DNA of 15,833 bases, taken from positions 1-15,833 of the forward strand of contig JAHEYM010000030.1 of assembly GCA_023251595.1 (NCBI GenBank), read 5' to 3'. Positions 1 through 7,339 of the stretch are shown piece after piece (within the stretch, counting starts at the first letter, position 1; every line of letters starts with the position of its first letter). The position numbers and the translations under genes are program-made. This stretch comes from Bacteroidota bacterium. GTDB lineage: Bacteria > Bacteroidota > Bacteroidia > AKYH767-A > JABDAW01. The notes beneath the pieces are model-generated. The model was not told where the DNA came from, searched no databases, and was given only the letters and a program-made list of their open reading frames with translations.

Positions 1-42
1 ATATATGCTGAGTTCAAATTCGAGAATTATCTGGATGTCTGA
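1..42 (+). CDS. Possible 3' end of an upstream gene
   Basis: Frame 1 from the window edge reads IYAEFKFENYLDV followed by TGA. The composition is protein-like, but thirteen residues are too few to assign a family. The opposite strand is also open here, so this may be chance. Nothing recognisable lies between this stop and the operator region at 83. Confidence 0.25.
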   Translation: MYAEFKFENYLDV

Positions 43-82
43 CAAAAGTAGGAAAAAGGGTGATGTAACTGAAATAGTCATG

Positions 83-160
83 TTATAACCTTACTATTAA
101 TTCATAAATGTAAGGTTATAATATTACTTTATATTTATTTTTGCAAACTTAAACCTTACT
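83..160 (+). promoter_or_regulatory. Operator/promoter of the mobile mystery A/B pair
   Basis: A perfect 12-bp inverted repeat, TTATAACCTTAC (83-94) and GTAAGGTTATAA (110-121), is separated by 15 bp. A third half-site, AACCTTACT, recurs at 152-160 and is identical to 87-95. Between them lies TATTTTTG (136-143), which fits the Bacteroidota -7 element TAnnTTTG; no good -33 TTG is visible. Binding by the downstream HTH protein would cover the -33 side and the start-site side of the promoter, as expected for autorepression of a toxin-antitoxin operon. The repeat is seen directly; the regulator assignment is inference. Confidence 0.7.
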
Positions 161-192
161 TTTATCGTTGAAATAACGAATCTGACCTAGAC

Positions 193-660
193 ATGATGAA
201 TACGAAATCCTTATTGACACAGCAACTTAACCACAAAATGATGGTATTCGCCACACTTACCGGGACACAAGCTCCGGCTTCAGGATGGATAAAGGCTATC
301 CGGAAAGCGATTGGCATGTCGATGCAACAGTTAGGCAACAAATTATCCATCACACGACAGAGCATTTTGGAAACCGAAACAAGGGAAACAGAAGGCTCTA
401 TCACAATTAAAAGCTTGAGAGAAGTTGCAAAAGCACTCGATATGCAATTGGTTTACGGTTTCGTTCCGAACGATGGTTCCCTTGATGCATTGATAGAAAA
501 AAAAGCTATGGAACTAGCGACTAAAATTGTAATGCGAACTTCAAACTCCATGAAACTTGAAGATCAGGAAAATTCACGGGAGCGAATAGAAAAAGCGATA
601 CAGGAACGAACAGAAATGATTAAAAAAGAAATGCCAAAAATATTATGGGATCAGAATTGA
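193..660 (+). CDS. Mobile mystery protein A-like XRE/HTH protein (putative antitoxin)
   Basis: A 155-residue protein with a Cro/C1-type helix-turn-helix at about residues 32-92 (GWIKAIRKAIGMSMQQLGNK, then a recognition-helix region around SITRQSIL, then SLREVAKALDMQLVYGFVP). This order and wording match the family known as mobile mystery protein A, which always precedes a Fic-domain protein B and is frequent on mobile DNA. The C-terminal 60 residues are charged and probably helical. The role inferred is DNA-binding antitoxin and autorepressor acting at the inverted repeat just upstream. ATG codons occur at 193 and 196; no strong Shine-Dalgarno is visible, which is usual for this phylum. The end overlaps the Fic gene by 16 bp, supporting translational coupling. 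Confidence 0.82.
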   Translation: MMNTKSLLTQQLNHKMMVFATLTGTQAPASGWIKAIRKAIGMSMQQLGNKLSITRQSILETETRETEGSITIKSLREVAKALDMQLVYGFVPNDGSLDALIEKKAMELATKIVMRTSNSMKLEDQENSRERIEKAIQERTEMIKKEMPKILWDQN

Positions 661-1241
661 AATTTATTACAGGTCAAACGCCATTAGATGAAGATGAAAA
701 AGAAGGCTTGCTAATTCCCTCTATCACAACCAGGGGGGAATTAGACGAGTTTGAACAGCAAAATATTGAAGAGGCAATTCAGTGGACTTTAATGCGAAAT
801 TTCAAACAAAAGGAAATATTAACAGAAGGGTTTATTAAAGAGGTTCATAAAAAAATGTATGGAAATCTGTGGGGCTGGGCTGGCGAATTTAGAAAAACAA
901 ATAAAAATATCGGAGTTGATAAATGGCAAATCACAATCGAATTAAAATACTTATTAGATGATATAATTTATTGGATTCCGAATAATGTTTATTCACCCGA
1001 TGAAATTTCAATCAGGTTTAAGCACCGGCTTGTCAGCATACATTGTTTTCCGAATGGGAACGGCCTGCACAGCAGATTGATGGCAGACATCATAATCGAA
1101 AAAATATTTCACCAACCGGTTTTTAACTGGGGTGCAGGACCTCTCAACAAAACACTTGATGCACGGGCCATTTATTTAAAAGTATTAAAAGAGGCTGACA
1201 GAGGGAACTTTAGGATGTTGGTGAAATTTGCGAGATCGTAA
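645..1241 (+). CDS. Mobile mystery protein B-like Fic domain protein (putative toxin)
   Basis: A 198-residue Fic/DOC-fold protein. The N-terminal block TTRGELDEFEQQNIEEAIQW (28-47), the flap-type block around GWAGEFRKTNKNIGV (77-91) and the active-site loop at 133-144 (HCFPNGNGLHSR) are in the order seen in mobile mystery protein B. Fic enzymes transfer AMP or related groups from a nucleotide to target hydroxyls. The catalytic His133, Phe135, Gly138, Asn139 and the last Arg144 are present. The acidic residue is Asn137, which I recall as usual in this subfamily. The first arginine of GN(G/K)RxxR is Leu141 (codon CTG, 1065-1067), a departure that may reduce nucleotide binding. Its start lies inside the upstream HTH gene, so the pair is one operon and resembles a toxin-antitoxin module. 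Activity is not proven from sequence. Confidence 0.82.
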   Translation: MGSELKFITGQTPLDEDEKEGLLIPSITTRGELDEFEQQNIEEAIQWTLMRNFKQKEILTEGFIKEVHKKMYGNLWGWAGEFRKTNKNIGVDKWQITIELKYLLDDIIYWIPNNVYSPDEISIRFKHRLVSIHCFPNGNGLHSRLMADIIIEKIFHQPVFNWGAGPLNKTLDARAIYLKVLKEADRGNFRMLVKFARS

Positions 1242-1258
1242 TTTGTTTTTTATCTTTG
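1228..1258 (+). promoter_or_regulatory. Predicted promoter of the CocE-like hydrolase gene
   Basis: TATCTTTG at 1251-1258 matches TAnnTTTG, with TTG at 1228-1230 and a 20-bp spacer, close to the Bacteroidota TTG-N19-TAnnTTTG arrangement. Transcription would begin near 1265, leaving a leader of about 20 nt before ATG 1285. This supports ATG 1285 over an in-frame TTG at 1228 that overlaps the Fic gene. Confidence 0.55.
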
Positions 1259-1284
1259 AAATTGAAAAAAGCGTAATTCATCCT

Positions 1285-3201
1285 ATGAAACACACCTATT
1301 TAATCTTATTAATCAGCTTCATCTGCATTCTGTTTTCAGCAAGATCGCAAGCCCAGCTCACCCCGGTTGTAGATTCCATCCCGATGACTGACGGGAGAAA
1401 ACTGGCGGTGGATATATATATACCTACGACCATCACGCTAGGTCCGGTGATTTTGGTGCAGACTCCTTACAACCGACAATTTTATCGTATCATCGGATTA
1501 CCGTTGCAGATCGGAATGAATGTCGATTCGAGTCATTATATATTTGTAATTGCTGATTGGCGCGGGTTTTACGGGTCGGCTGCCGCAGCTTACGCGGGCG
1601 CTCCTTCGCTCGGAAATGACGGTTATGATTGTGTTGAATGGATTGCTTCCCAAACATGGAGCGATGGAAATGTCGGAACCTGGGGACCCTCTGCATTAGG
1701 TCGCGTGCAATTTCAAACGGCAACAAAAAATCCCCCGCATTTAAAATGTATTTGTCCGTTGGTCGCTGCACCTACCTATACATATAATGAATATTTTCCG
1801 GGCGGTGTTTTACGAACGGAATATGTTGAACAATTAGATGCGCTGGGTTTTGGTTTATCACCCATTTTAATGGCGCACACAATTCATGATATTGTCTGGA
1901 CTTATAGTGAATATTCTACGAATTATCCCGACAGTATTTTGGTTCCATGTTTTATGATCGGTGGTTGGTACGATCATACGATCGAACAAATGCTTCCGTT
2001 TTTCAACGGACTCAGAACCCTGTCGCCTGCGAATGTACGCGATAAACATCGGCTACTCATGGGTCCGTGGGTGCATGGCGGGCATGGTATTTCGCAAGTG
2101 GGAAGTTCTGTTCAGGGTGAATTGAGTTATCCGAATGCAACACACTGGAATGATTCTCTGGCTCTTTTGTTTTTCGATTATCATTTACGAACCATTTCCA
2201 ATAATTGGAATTTAACTCCTTTTGTGCAATATTATCAGATGGGCGAAAATGTCTGGCAAAATTCAACGGCTTGGCCACCGACAGGTCCTGTAAACACAAA
2301 TTTTTATTTTCACCATAATAATGATCTTAATATTTATTCGCCAACAAATTCGGGTGATAGTTTGTCGCTGAATTATGATCCGAATAATCCTTCACCCACA
2401 AATGGCGGACCGACGTTACGTACAGATTTAAATCAGGGACCTTACGATCAGGCTTCTCTAATCGAGAGTAGAAACGATATTTTAATTTTCACAACCGGTG
2501 TGATTCCGCAGGATATCGTGATGAAAGGAAATGCCGTTGTTCATTTAAAAATTTCTTCGAACAAATCAGATACAGATTTTGATATACGTTTAACCGATGT
2601 ATATCCCGATGGAAGATCGATGATCGTGAATGACGGAACTTTGAGAATGAGATTCAGAAACGGAAATACAGCAACAGATACGGCCGCGATGATTCCCGGA
2701 CAAATTTATGATGCGGTCATTACACTTCCGAATACTGCGATTACATTTTTAGCGGGGCACAAAATTCGTGTAGATGTTACATCATCGAATTATCCGCGTT
2801 TTAACCGCAACATGAATACCGATGGACCAATGTATCCTGGAAACAGTATGGATTCGTTAATAAATCCTGCAATTGCGAATAATACCGTATACATGAACAC
2901 GGTTAATTTTTCATATATCACTTTACCGCTTGTCGGATTTGATGGAATCGAAACTGCAAATTCATTATCAGATAAAATTCATGTTTTTCCGAATCCTATC
3001 TTACAGGTCGTACATTTTTCAGGCGTTTCTGAAATTAACGAAATAATATTGCGGGATATTTTCGGCAGGGAATTGAAACGATTCAGTTTGAACCATGGTG
3101 ATTATTTTTTATTTGATGTTTCAGAATATTCTTCAGGAATTTATTTGGTTGAATTTGTTTCTCAAAATGGAATGATTTCTAAAAAACTCGTCAAGTACTA
3201 A
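1285..3201 (+). CDS. Secreted CocE/NonD family serine hydrolase with T9SS sorting domain
   Basis: 638 residues from ATG 1285. Residues 1-23 are a signal peptide (MKHTYLILLISFICILFSAR, then SQA). The alpha/beta-hydrolase domain of the X-Pro dipeptidyl-peptidase S15 / cocaine-esterase family follows: IPMTDGRKLAVDIYIP (32-47), nucleophile Ser136 in WGPSALG, Asp230 in GGWYDH and His264 in MGPWVHGG form a complete triad. Residues about 395-550 are the non-catalytic beta C-terminal domain (DTDFDIRLTDVYPDGRS, 429-445). Residues about 564-638 are a T9SS type A domain (FPNP at 568-571, then GIYLVEF and a KKLVKY end), so the protein should cross the outer membrane by T9SS. The substrate (acyl ester, amide or X-Pro peptide) cannot be decided. 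The upstream in-frame TTG 1228 is rejected because it puts 19 residues before the signal peptide. It is preceded by its own promoter and followed after 2 nt by a palindromic repeat. Confidence 0.85.
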   Translation: MKHTYLILLISFICILFSARSQAQLTPVVDSIPMTDGRKLAVDIYIPTTITLGPVILVQTPYNRQFYRIIGLPLQIGMNVDSSHYIFVIADWRGFYGSAAAAYAGAPSLGNDGYDCVEWIASQTWSDGNVGTWGPSALGRVQFQTATKNPPHLKCICPLVAAPTYTYNEYFPGGVLRTEYVEQLDALGFGLSPILMAHTIHDIVWTYSEYSTNYPDSILVPCFMIGGWYDHTIEQMLPFFNGLRTLSPANVRDKHRLLMGPWVHGGHGISQVGSSVQGELSYPNATHWNDSLALLFFDYHLRTISNNWNLTPFVQYYQMGENVWQNSTAWPPTGPVNTNFYFHHNNDLNIYSPTNSGDSLSLNYDPNNPSPTNGGPTLRTDLNQGPYDQASLIESRNDILIFTTGVIPQDIVMKGNAVVHLKISSNKSDTDFDIRLTDVYPDGRSMIVNDGTLRMRFRNGNTATDTAAMIPGQIYDAVITLPNTAITFLAGHKIRVDVTSSNYPRFNRNMNTDGPMYPGNSMDSLINPAIANNTVYMNTVNFSYITLPLVGFDGIETANSLSDKIHVFPNPILQVVHFSGVSEINEIILRDIFGRELKRFSLNHGDYFLFDVSEYSSGIYLVEFVSQNGMISKKLVKY

Positions 3202-3203
3202 AA

Positions 3204-3308
3204 CCCTCATCTCCGGCCATTCCCCTGCTCTCATCCCCGACCCTTCTCCCAAAAAGGAGAAGGGGGTTGGCCTTCCCTCTCCCGTGGGAGAGGCATCGAG
3301 GGTGAGGG
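3204..3308. repeat. Palindromic dispersed repeat, copy A
   Basis: The outer ends are CCCTCA (3204-3209) and TGAGGG (3303-3308). Inside are two hairpins: CCCTTCTCC/GGAGAAGGG (3241-3249 with 3256-3264) and CCTCTCCC/GGGAGAGG (3276-3283 with 3286-3293). The same plan and much of the same sequence recur at 13977-14055. Compared with that copy, about 25 bp is extra at the left end, where a second start-like CTCTCATCCCCGACCC occurs at 3228-3243. It begins 2 nt after the hydrolase stop. It lacks a T-tract, so it is not an ordinary intrinsic terminator, though the stems could protect a 3' end. Confidence 0.8.
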
Positions 3309-3343
3309 TTGTCAATAAAAGCAATACTCTTAAGAAAAACGAA

Positions 3344-3652
3344 ATGAACAAATTAAAAATATTTCAAGTTGATGCTTTTTGCGAAAAAGTATTTTCCGGT
3401 AATCCGGCTGCGGTTTGTCCGTTGGAAGAATGGCTTTCTGATGAATTAATGCAGAAAATTGCGATGGAAAACAATTTGGCTGAAACGGCATTTTATGTCA
3501 AAGATGGAAATGATTTTCATATCCGATGGTTTACGCCAACGATTGAAGTTAATTTATGTGGACATGCAACACTTGCTGCGGCACATGTTATTTTTCATCT
3601 TCAGAATTATTCGGGTGAAGTGATTACATTTAATTCGAGAAGCGGGTATTAA
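3344..3652 (+). pseudogene. PhzF family isomerase-like gene, 3'-truncated
   Basis: 102 residues from ATG 3344 match the N-terminal lobe of PhzF/YddE epimerase-like proteins: KIFQVDAFCEKVFSGNPAAV (4-23), the conserved acidic residue Glu47 in NNLAETAF, FTPTIEVNLCGHATLAAA (63-80), and the start of the inter-lobe segment ITFNSRSG. Family members are typically about 260 or more residues with two similar lobes; here a TAA follows GY at the point where SRSG would continue, and the next gene starts 29 nt later. No continuation is found in the other frames, so this looks like a deletion or recombination junction rather than a simple frameshift. A longer reading frame from GTG 3284 starts inside the palindromic repeat and is rejected. 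A functional product is unlikely. Confidence 0.75.
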
Positions 3653-3681
3653 AAGGATATTGTAAAGAATAAATAGGGAAG

Positions 3682-4068
3682 ATGAAAAAATCAAAGATTA
3701 TAGCGATTGTCGAAAGGACAGATACGGGCTTCTCGGCATTTGCTGAAGATTACGCAGTTTATACAACAGGAAAATCCTTCACTGAAATACAGAAGAATAT
3801 GTTGAGTGCTTTAAATTTTTATTTTGAAGATGAAAATAGAAAAATAACAGAAAAAGAAATGCATCTTCAAATTGATTTAAAACAGTTTTTTCAATACTAT
3901 AAAGTTCTCAATGCAAAATTTCTTGCCAAAAGAATTGGCATTCATCCTACTTTGTTTTCGCAATATGTGCAAGGAAGGAAAAAGCCCTCTTCAAAGCAAA
4001 GCGAAAAAATATTTAATGGCATTAAGGAAATTGGGAAGGAATTAAGCGAAATTAGATTTACTGCTTGA
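3682..4068 (+). CDS. HicB-like antitoxin/HTH regulator without an adjacent HicA
   Basis: 128 residues. The N-terminal 45 residues (KIIAIVERTDTGFSAFAEDY, 5-24, then a GKSFTEIQKNMLSAL helix) resemble the HicB partial RNase H-like fold, and residues 66-126 (QFFQYYKVLNAKFLAKRIGI, HPTLFSQYVQGRKKPSSKQS, ending KEIGKELSEIRF) form the Cro-type HTH tail common in Bacteroidota HicB-like proteins. Such proteins neutralise HicA mRNA interferases and repress their operon. No HicA-like frame is seen upstream, where the truncated PhzF gene ends 29 nt earlier, or downstream, where the opposing receptor gene ends 8 nt away. It is therefore an orphan antitoxin or a stand-alone regulator. GGGAAG just before the ATG may serve as a weak ribosome binding site. 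Confidence 0.72.
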   Translation: MKKSKIIAIVERTDTGFSAFAEDYAVYTTGKSFTEIQKNMLSALNFYFEDENRKITEKEMHLQIDLKQFFQYYKVLNAKFLAKRIGIHPTLFSQYVQGRKKPSSKQSEKIFNGIKEIGKELSEIRFTA

Positions 4069-4076
4069 ATATAGAA

Positions 4077-6494
4077 TCAGAAATCCGCTTTGTAATAAAA
4101 CAGCGGTAAAAACCCTAATTCGTTTTCAGCTCTCAACGGACTAGCCAAAGGATTTTTCGGATCGGGTGCATATATTATATCCAACAAGTTTTTAATTCCA
4201 AAGGCATTTACAAGATCCAGTCCGATTTCATGCGCTACGTGTTTACCATTTATCCTGACTCCGACCTTGAAATCAATTCTGAAATAATCGTGAAACTGTA
4301 GCGAATTTCGCAAGCTGTCAATTTCAATAAGTTCTTTAGCAACAAGAGATCCCAATGTATCTGGTGGTGTGTATCTTTGTCCGCCGGCCCAGGTAACTTT
4401 TGTACCTAATTCGAGAGTTGTGTTGTGACTTTTGCTTAGAAAAAATTCTTTTCCCGCTACTAAATTTGTAGCAAACCGTCCGTTAAAATTAGTATTTCTT
4501 TCAACCCCATCACTACCATAATATGTTGAACTATACAAAGCTCCAGTCGCAAGTAAGAACCAATTTTTACCATAAAACTTTTCGAGCGTTAATTCAATAC
4601 CATAATTATTTCCGGTTCCAATATTTATTAAACTGTCAGGGAAAAATCGATTATAGGCAGAACCTTGATTCAATAAAGAAAATGCTGAAGCATAATAAGT
4701 TACAGGCGCATTATAAATCCATTGATAATAAGTTTCAATCTTCACCCTGAACATACTGTTGACTGAATAATCATAAGTTAACACAAGATGATTGCTTTTT
4801 GTGAAATCAAGATTTCTGTTCAATTGAACAGTATCGCCGGTTGTAGGACTTGGTTTTCTTAGAAAGTAAATATAGCTTGGTTGCATCTGACTATGCATTC
4901 CAAAACTTAGACTCAGTGCTTGTTTTGGGTGAAAAATCCATTTAACTCCTGCTCGTGGTTCGATCGATGAACTTTTATTCATCAGAAAATACTGCGAATG
5001 AACTCCTGCATTAAATGATACTTTATCGTTAGCTTTATACAATCCTTCAACAAAAGCCTGACCCAAATAAGCGTCGCCCTGGAAATCGGCGCGCTTATCC
5101 CATCTATATATATTTGACGATTCATTGAAATTACTGTCGAGTAAATTATATTGAAATCGATCGGCACGAATTCCGGCTTTATAATTAAATTTATTTGAGA
5201 CTTTTTTATTGTATGAAAAGTTCAGAGAAGTTCTTCCTTCATTAAACATATAACCCAATTTCTTAATCATAGAATCGAGATGAAATGTTGCAGGATTTCT
5301 ATAAACTAAATTGTCATAAGCATCGACATGGGATATAGATTGTGCAATGGTTAATTTTGTATATGAACTTGAATTAATTTGATACGTATTCGAAACCCCT
5401 ACAGCAGCCATCGATGTATTGAAATATTGATCACGATCCTGATCGCCATAAATCTCTTGTTTCGGTTCCGTATAAGTGCTCACTAGTATATCTACTCCGC
5501 TCATTCCGCCAATTCCAAAGAAACTGAATGTTCCTGCTTTTTTAGTCGGAAAAGAAAGTTTAAAAGAAGCATCCTGATAGGCGGGGACTGCATCCGTACC
5601 TATTTTAATATGCATCGCTTCAAATAATTTTAAAGTTGAATATCTATAGGTAGCGAGATATGAAGAATGATTTTTTTTGGAGATAGGTCCTTCCGCCAAT
5701 AATTCGGTTCCTAAAAAACCAAATTGCGCAGTGAATTCATGTTTTTCATTATTTCCGTTTCTCATTTTTAAATCGAACACACCTGCATTTGAATTTCCAT
5801 ATTCAGCAGGAAAAGCGCCCGTTAGAAAATCAGAAGTTGCCAACGTTTTTGCATTCAGAATACTTACGGGACCACCACTCGTTCCCGGCGTAGAGAAATG
5901 ATTTGGATTTGGAACATCGACATCTTCGATACGCCACAGTAATCCCATGGGTGAATTACCTCTAATCACAATATCATTTCTGGAATCATCTGCGCCTTGA
6001 ACACCTGCATAATTCGAAGCCATCCTCCCGGCATCAGCTCTGCTTCCTGCATATCGTTCCGCTTCATCCATAGAAAATAAACGTGTGCTACCGGAAGCCA
6101 TTTGATTAACGGTACCATCTTTCCGTTCTCCGGTAATTTCAAAAGTTTTTATAGAAACCGCCGATTCCTCCATCTCGAGTGAAAGAACTGTTTCGCGACC
6201 CGATCTCACTAAAACATTTGGCAGATCGAGCGGTTTATAACCTATAAAAGTAACTTTGATTTCGTGTCTTCCCACAGCAACTTCTTCGAAACGAAATGCT
6301 CCATCTGCGTCACTGTTTACAGCTTTTGTACTGCTTGAGTCATCCACTAACAGCACTGTTGCGCCCGGGAGCAATCCGCCGGAAACTTTGTCTTTGATGG
6401 TGCCACGTATAGTTTGAGTGTTCGTTTGTGAGTGAGCAGATATGATGCAAGTGAAAAATAATAGCAAAATTAAGTGAGGCCGGAGAGTGTTCAT
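4077..6494 (-). CDS. TonB-dependent outer-membrane receptor with CarboxypepD_reg-like domain
   Basis: 805 residues from ATG 6494. A signal peptide covers about 1-22 (LILLLFFTCIISAHS). Residues about 28-112 are a carboxypeptidase-regulatory-like beta domain (TIRGTIKDKVSGGLLPGATV, then DGAFRFEEVAVGRHEIKVTF and IGYK). The plug follows at about 140-250, including NYAGVQGADDSRNDIVIRGN (161-180) and FLTGAFPAEYGNSNAGVFDL (223-242). The rest is rich in alternating aromatic strands ending in an aromatic residue (YYKADF), as in a 22-strand barrel. It should import a siderophore, glycan or other large ligand using TonB energy. No SusD-like lipoprotein is adjacent, so a SusCD polysaccharide system is not indicated and the ligand is unknown. 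An in-frame TTG at 6527 is rejected because it precedes the signal peptide and lies within the predicted -7 element. Confidence 0.85.
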   Translation of the reverse strand: MNTLRPHLILLLFFTCIISAHSQTNTQTIRGTIKDKVSGGLLPGATVLLVDDSSSTKAVNSDADGAFRFEEVAVGRHEIKVTFIGYKPLDLPNVLVRSGRETVLSLEMEESAVSIKTFEITGERKDGTVNQMASGSTRLFSMDEAERYAGSRADAGRMASNYAGVQGADDSRNDIVIRGNSPMGLLWRIEDVDVPNPNHFSTPGTSGGPVSILNAKTLATSDFLTGAFPAEYGNSNAGVFDLKMRNGNNEKHEFTAQFGFLGTELLAEGPISKKNHSSYLATYRYSTLKLFEAMHIKIGTDAVPAYQDASFKLSFPTKKAGTFSFFGIGGMSGVDILVSTYTEPKQEIYGDQDRDQYFNTSMAAVGVSNTYQINSSSYTKLTIAQSISHVDAYDNLVYRNPATFHLDSMIKKLGYMFNEGRTSLNFSYNKKVSNKFNYKAGIRADRFQYNLLDSNFNESSNIYRWDKRADFQGDAYLGQAFVEGLYKANDKVSFNAGVHSQYFLMNKSSSIEPRAGVKWIFHPKQALSLSFGMHSQMQPSYIYFLRKPSPTTGDTVQLNRNLDFTKSNHLVLTYDYSVNSMFRVKIETYYQWIYNAPVTYYASAFSLLNQGSAYNRFFPDSLINIGTGNNYGIELTLEKFYGKNWFLLATGALYSSTYYGSDGVERNTNFNGRFATNLVAGKEFFLSKSHNTTLELGTKVTWAGGQRYTPPDTLGSLVAKELIEIDSLRNSLQFHDYFRIDFKVGVRINGKHVAHEIGLDLVNAFGIKNLLDIIYAPDPKNPLASPLRAENELGFLPLFYYKADF

Positions 6495-6524
6495 CGATGA
6501 CGGGATTAGGGGTGAATGAAGCGT

Positions 6525-6532
6525 CAAAGCTA
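6525..6532 (-). promoter_or_regulatory. Predicted -7 element of the receptor gene
   Basis: On the minus strand the bases read TAGCTTTG, matching TAnnTTTG, and would start transcription about 25 nt before ATG 6494. No clear TTG at -33 is present. It supports the ATG start. Confidence 0.45.
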
Positions 6533-6544
6533 AGGAATTTTCGA

Positions 6545-6552
6545 TAAATTTG
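6545..6552 (+). promoter_or_regulatory. Predicted -7 element of the TPR gene
   Basis: TAAATTTG matches TAnnTTTG and lies about 58 bp before ATG 6610. It is 12 bp from the opposing -7 element of the receptor gene, so the two divergent promoters would overlap face to face. No TTG at -33 was found. Confidence 0.35.
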
Positions 6553-6609
6553 CATCCGATTTCCAGCTCTTATTTATAAATAAAAAAACCAGATTTTAAG
6601 AACAACTCC

Positions 6610-7338
6610 ATGATAAGCAAATCTTATTTCTTTCTTTCCATCCTTTTTTTTGCATTCGTATGTTTTCATCCGGAGATTCTCGCCCAGGAAACGGCCCAGG
6701 ATTATTCCACACTGGGTCTCTCACATTTATATGCAGGCGAATATAAAGAAGCAGCAACATTGTTCACCAAATCCATCAAGAAAAATAAAAAAGATGAACT
6801 GCAATGGTATAACCGCGGACTTTGCGAATATTATTTAAAGGAATATGAAGCGGCAATAAAAGATTGTGATAAAGCTATTTCTATCCGGCATGACTATACA
6901 AACGCATATATTAATCGGGGAATTTCAAAAATAGAACTCGGAAATAATTTCGATGCAATTGTTGATTTTTGCACAGCATTGACATACGATCCAAATTCCG
7001 GATTGGCATACTATGACCGCGGGGTTGCCAAATATAATCTCCGACAATATTCTTCAGCACAGGAAGATTTTCAAAGCGCAATTTCCCTCAGATCTGCCGA
7101 TTATAAATCAATGTTATATATGGGACTCATCCTTTATCACGAAAGAAAATATCAGGATGCAATTGTGATATATGATCAGGTGCTGAGCATTAAATCAGAC
7201 TATGGGATTGCTTATTATGATCGTGGTCTTGCTGAGAAAGAAGCGCAGGATATGGAACGCGCATGCAACGATTTTCGTGATGCATTAAAGTATGGCTATA
7301 GTAGTGCTTCTGTGATGATAGAAGGAAATTGCCGATAA
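6610..7338 (+). CDS. Exported tetratricopeptide repeat protein
   Basis: 242 residues. Residues 1-25 form a signal peptide (hydrophobic FFLSILFFAFVCF, cleavage near ILA/QE). The remainder is six consecutive 34-residue TPR units beginning near 31, 65, 99, 133, 167 and 201; the signature positions are clear, for example WYNRGLCEYYLKEYEAAIKD (66-85), AYINRGISKIELGNNFDAIV (99-118) and AYYDRGLAEKEAQDMERACN (201-220). The last unit has the ACNDFRDALKYG form and a terminal Cys, common at the ends of Bacteroidota TPR proteins. It is probably a periplasmic or surface scaffold for protein contacts; no enzymatic domain is present and the partner is unknown. It is divergent from the receptor gene and converges with dnaG, the two stop codons being 1 bp apart. 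Confidence 0.85.
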   Translation: MISKSYFFLSILFFAFVCFHPEILAQETAQDYSTLGLSHLYAGEYKEAATLFTKSIKKNKKDELQWYNRGLCEYYLKEYEAAIKDCDKAISIRHDYTNAYINRGISKIELGNNFDAIVDFCTALTYDPNSGLAYYDRGVAKYNLRQYSSAQEDFQSAISLRSADYKSMLYMGLILYHERKYQDAIVIYDQVLSIKSDYGIAYYDRGLAEKEAQDMERACNDFRDALKYGYSSASVMIEGNCR

Positions 7339-7339
7339 C

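Noticed and set aside
370..400. TRETEG in the HTH protein as the (S/T)xxxE(G/N) Fic-inhibitory motif
   Set aside because: It falls in the helix-turn-helix segment (residues 63-68), where related proteins have a similar acidic-Gly turn for fold reasons; no evidence that it reaches the Fic active site.
1228..1284. N-terminal extension of the CocE-like hydrolase from TTG 1228
   Set aside because: It overlaps the Fic gene, covers the predicted promoter, and places 19 residues ahead of a normal signal peptide beginning at ATG 1285.
3241..3264. Hairpin in repeat copy A as an intrinsic terminator
   Set aside because: The stem is followed by GGTTGGCC rather than a T-tract, and the same stem occurs in copy B as part of a dispersed repeat.
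3284..3343. Longer PhzF-type frame starting at GTG 3284
   Set aside because: The extra 20 codons come from the palindromic repeat, and the PhzF family N-terminus begins at MNKLKIFQVDAF (ATG 3344).
3653..3681. A hicA toxin gene next to the HicB-like gene
   Set aside because: Only 29 nt lie upstream and 8 nt downstream, and no small HicA-like frame is visible on either strand nearby.
4077..6494. SusC of a SusCD glycan-uptake locus
   Set aside because: No SusD-like lipoprotein gene is adjacent, and the length of about 805 residues is short for SusC; it is called a general TonB-dependent receptor.
6495..6527. TTG start at 6527 for the receptor
   Set aside because: It lies within the predicted -7 element and upstream of the signal peptide that starts at ATG 6494.
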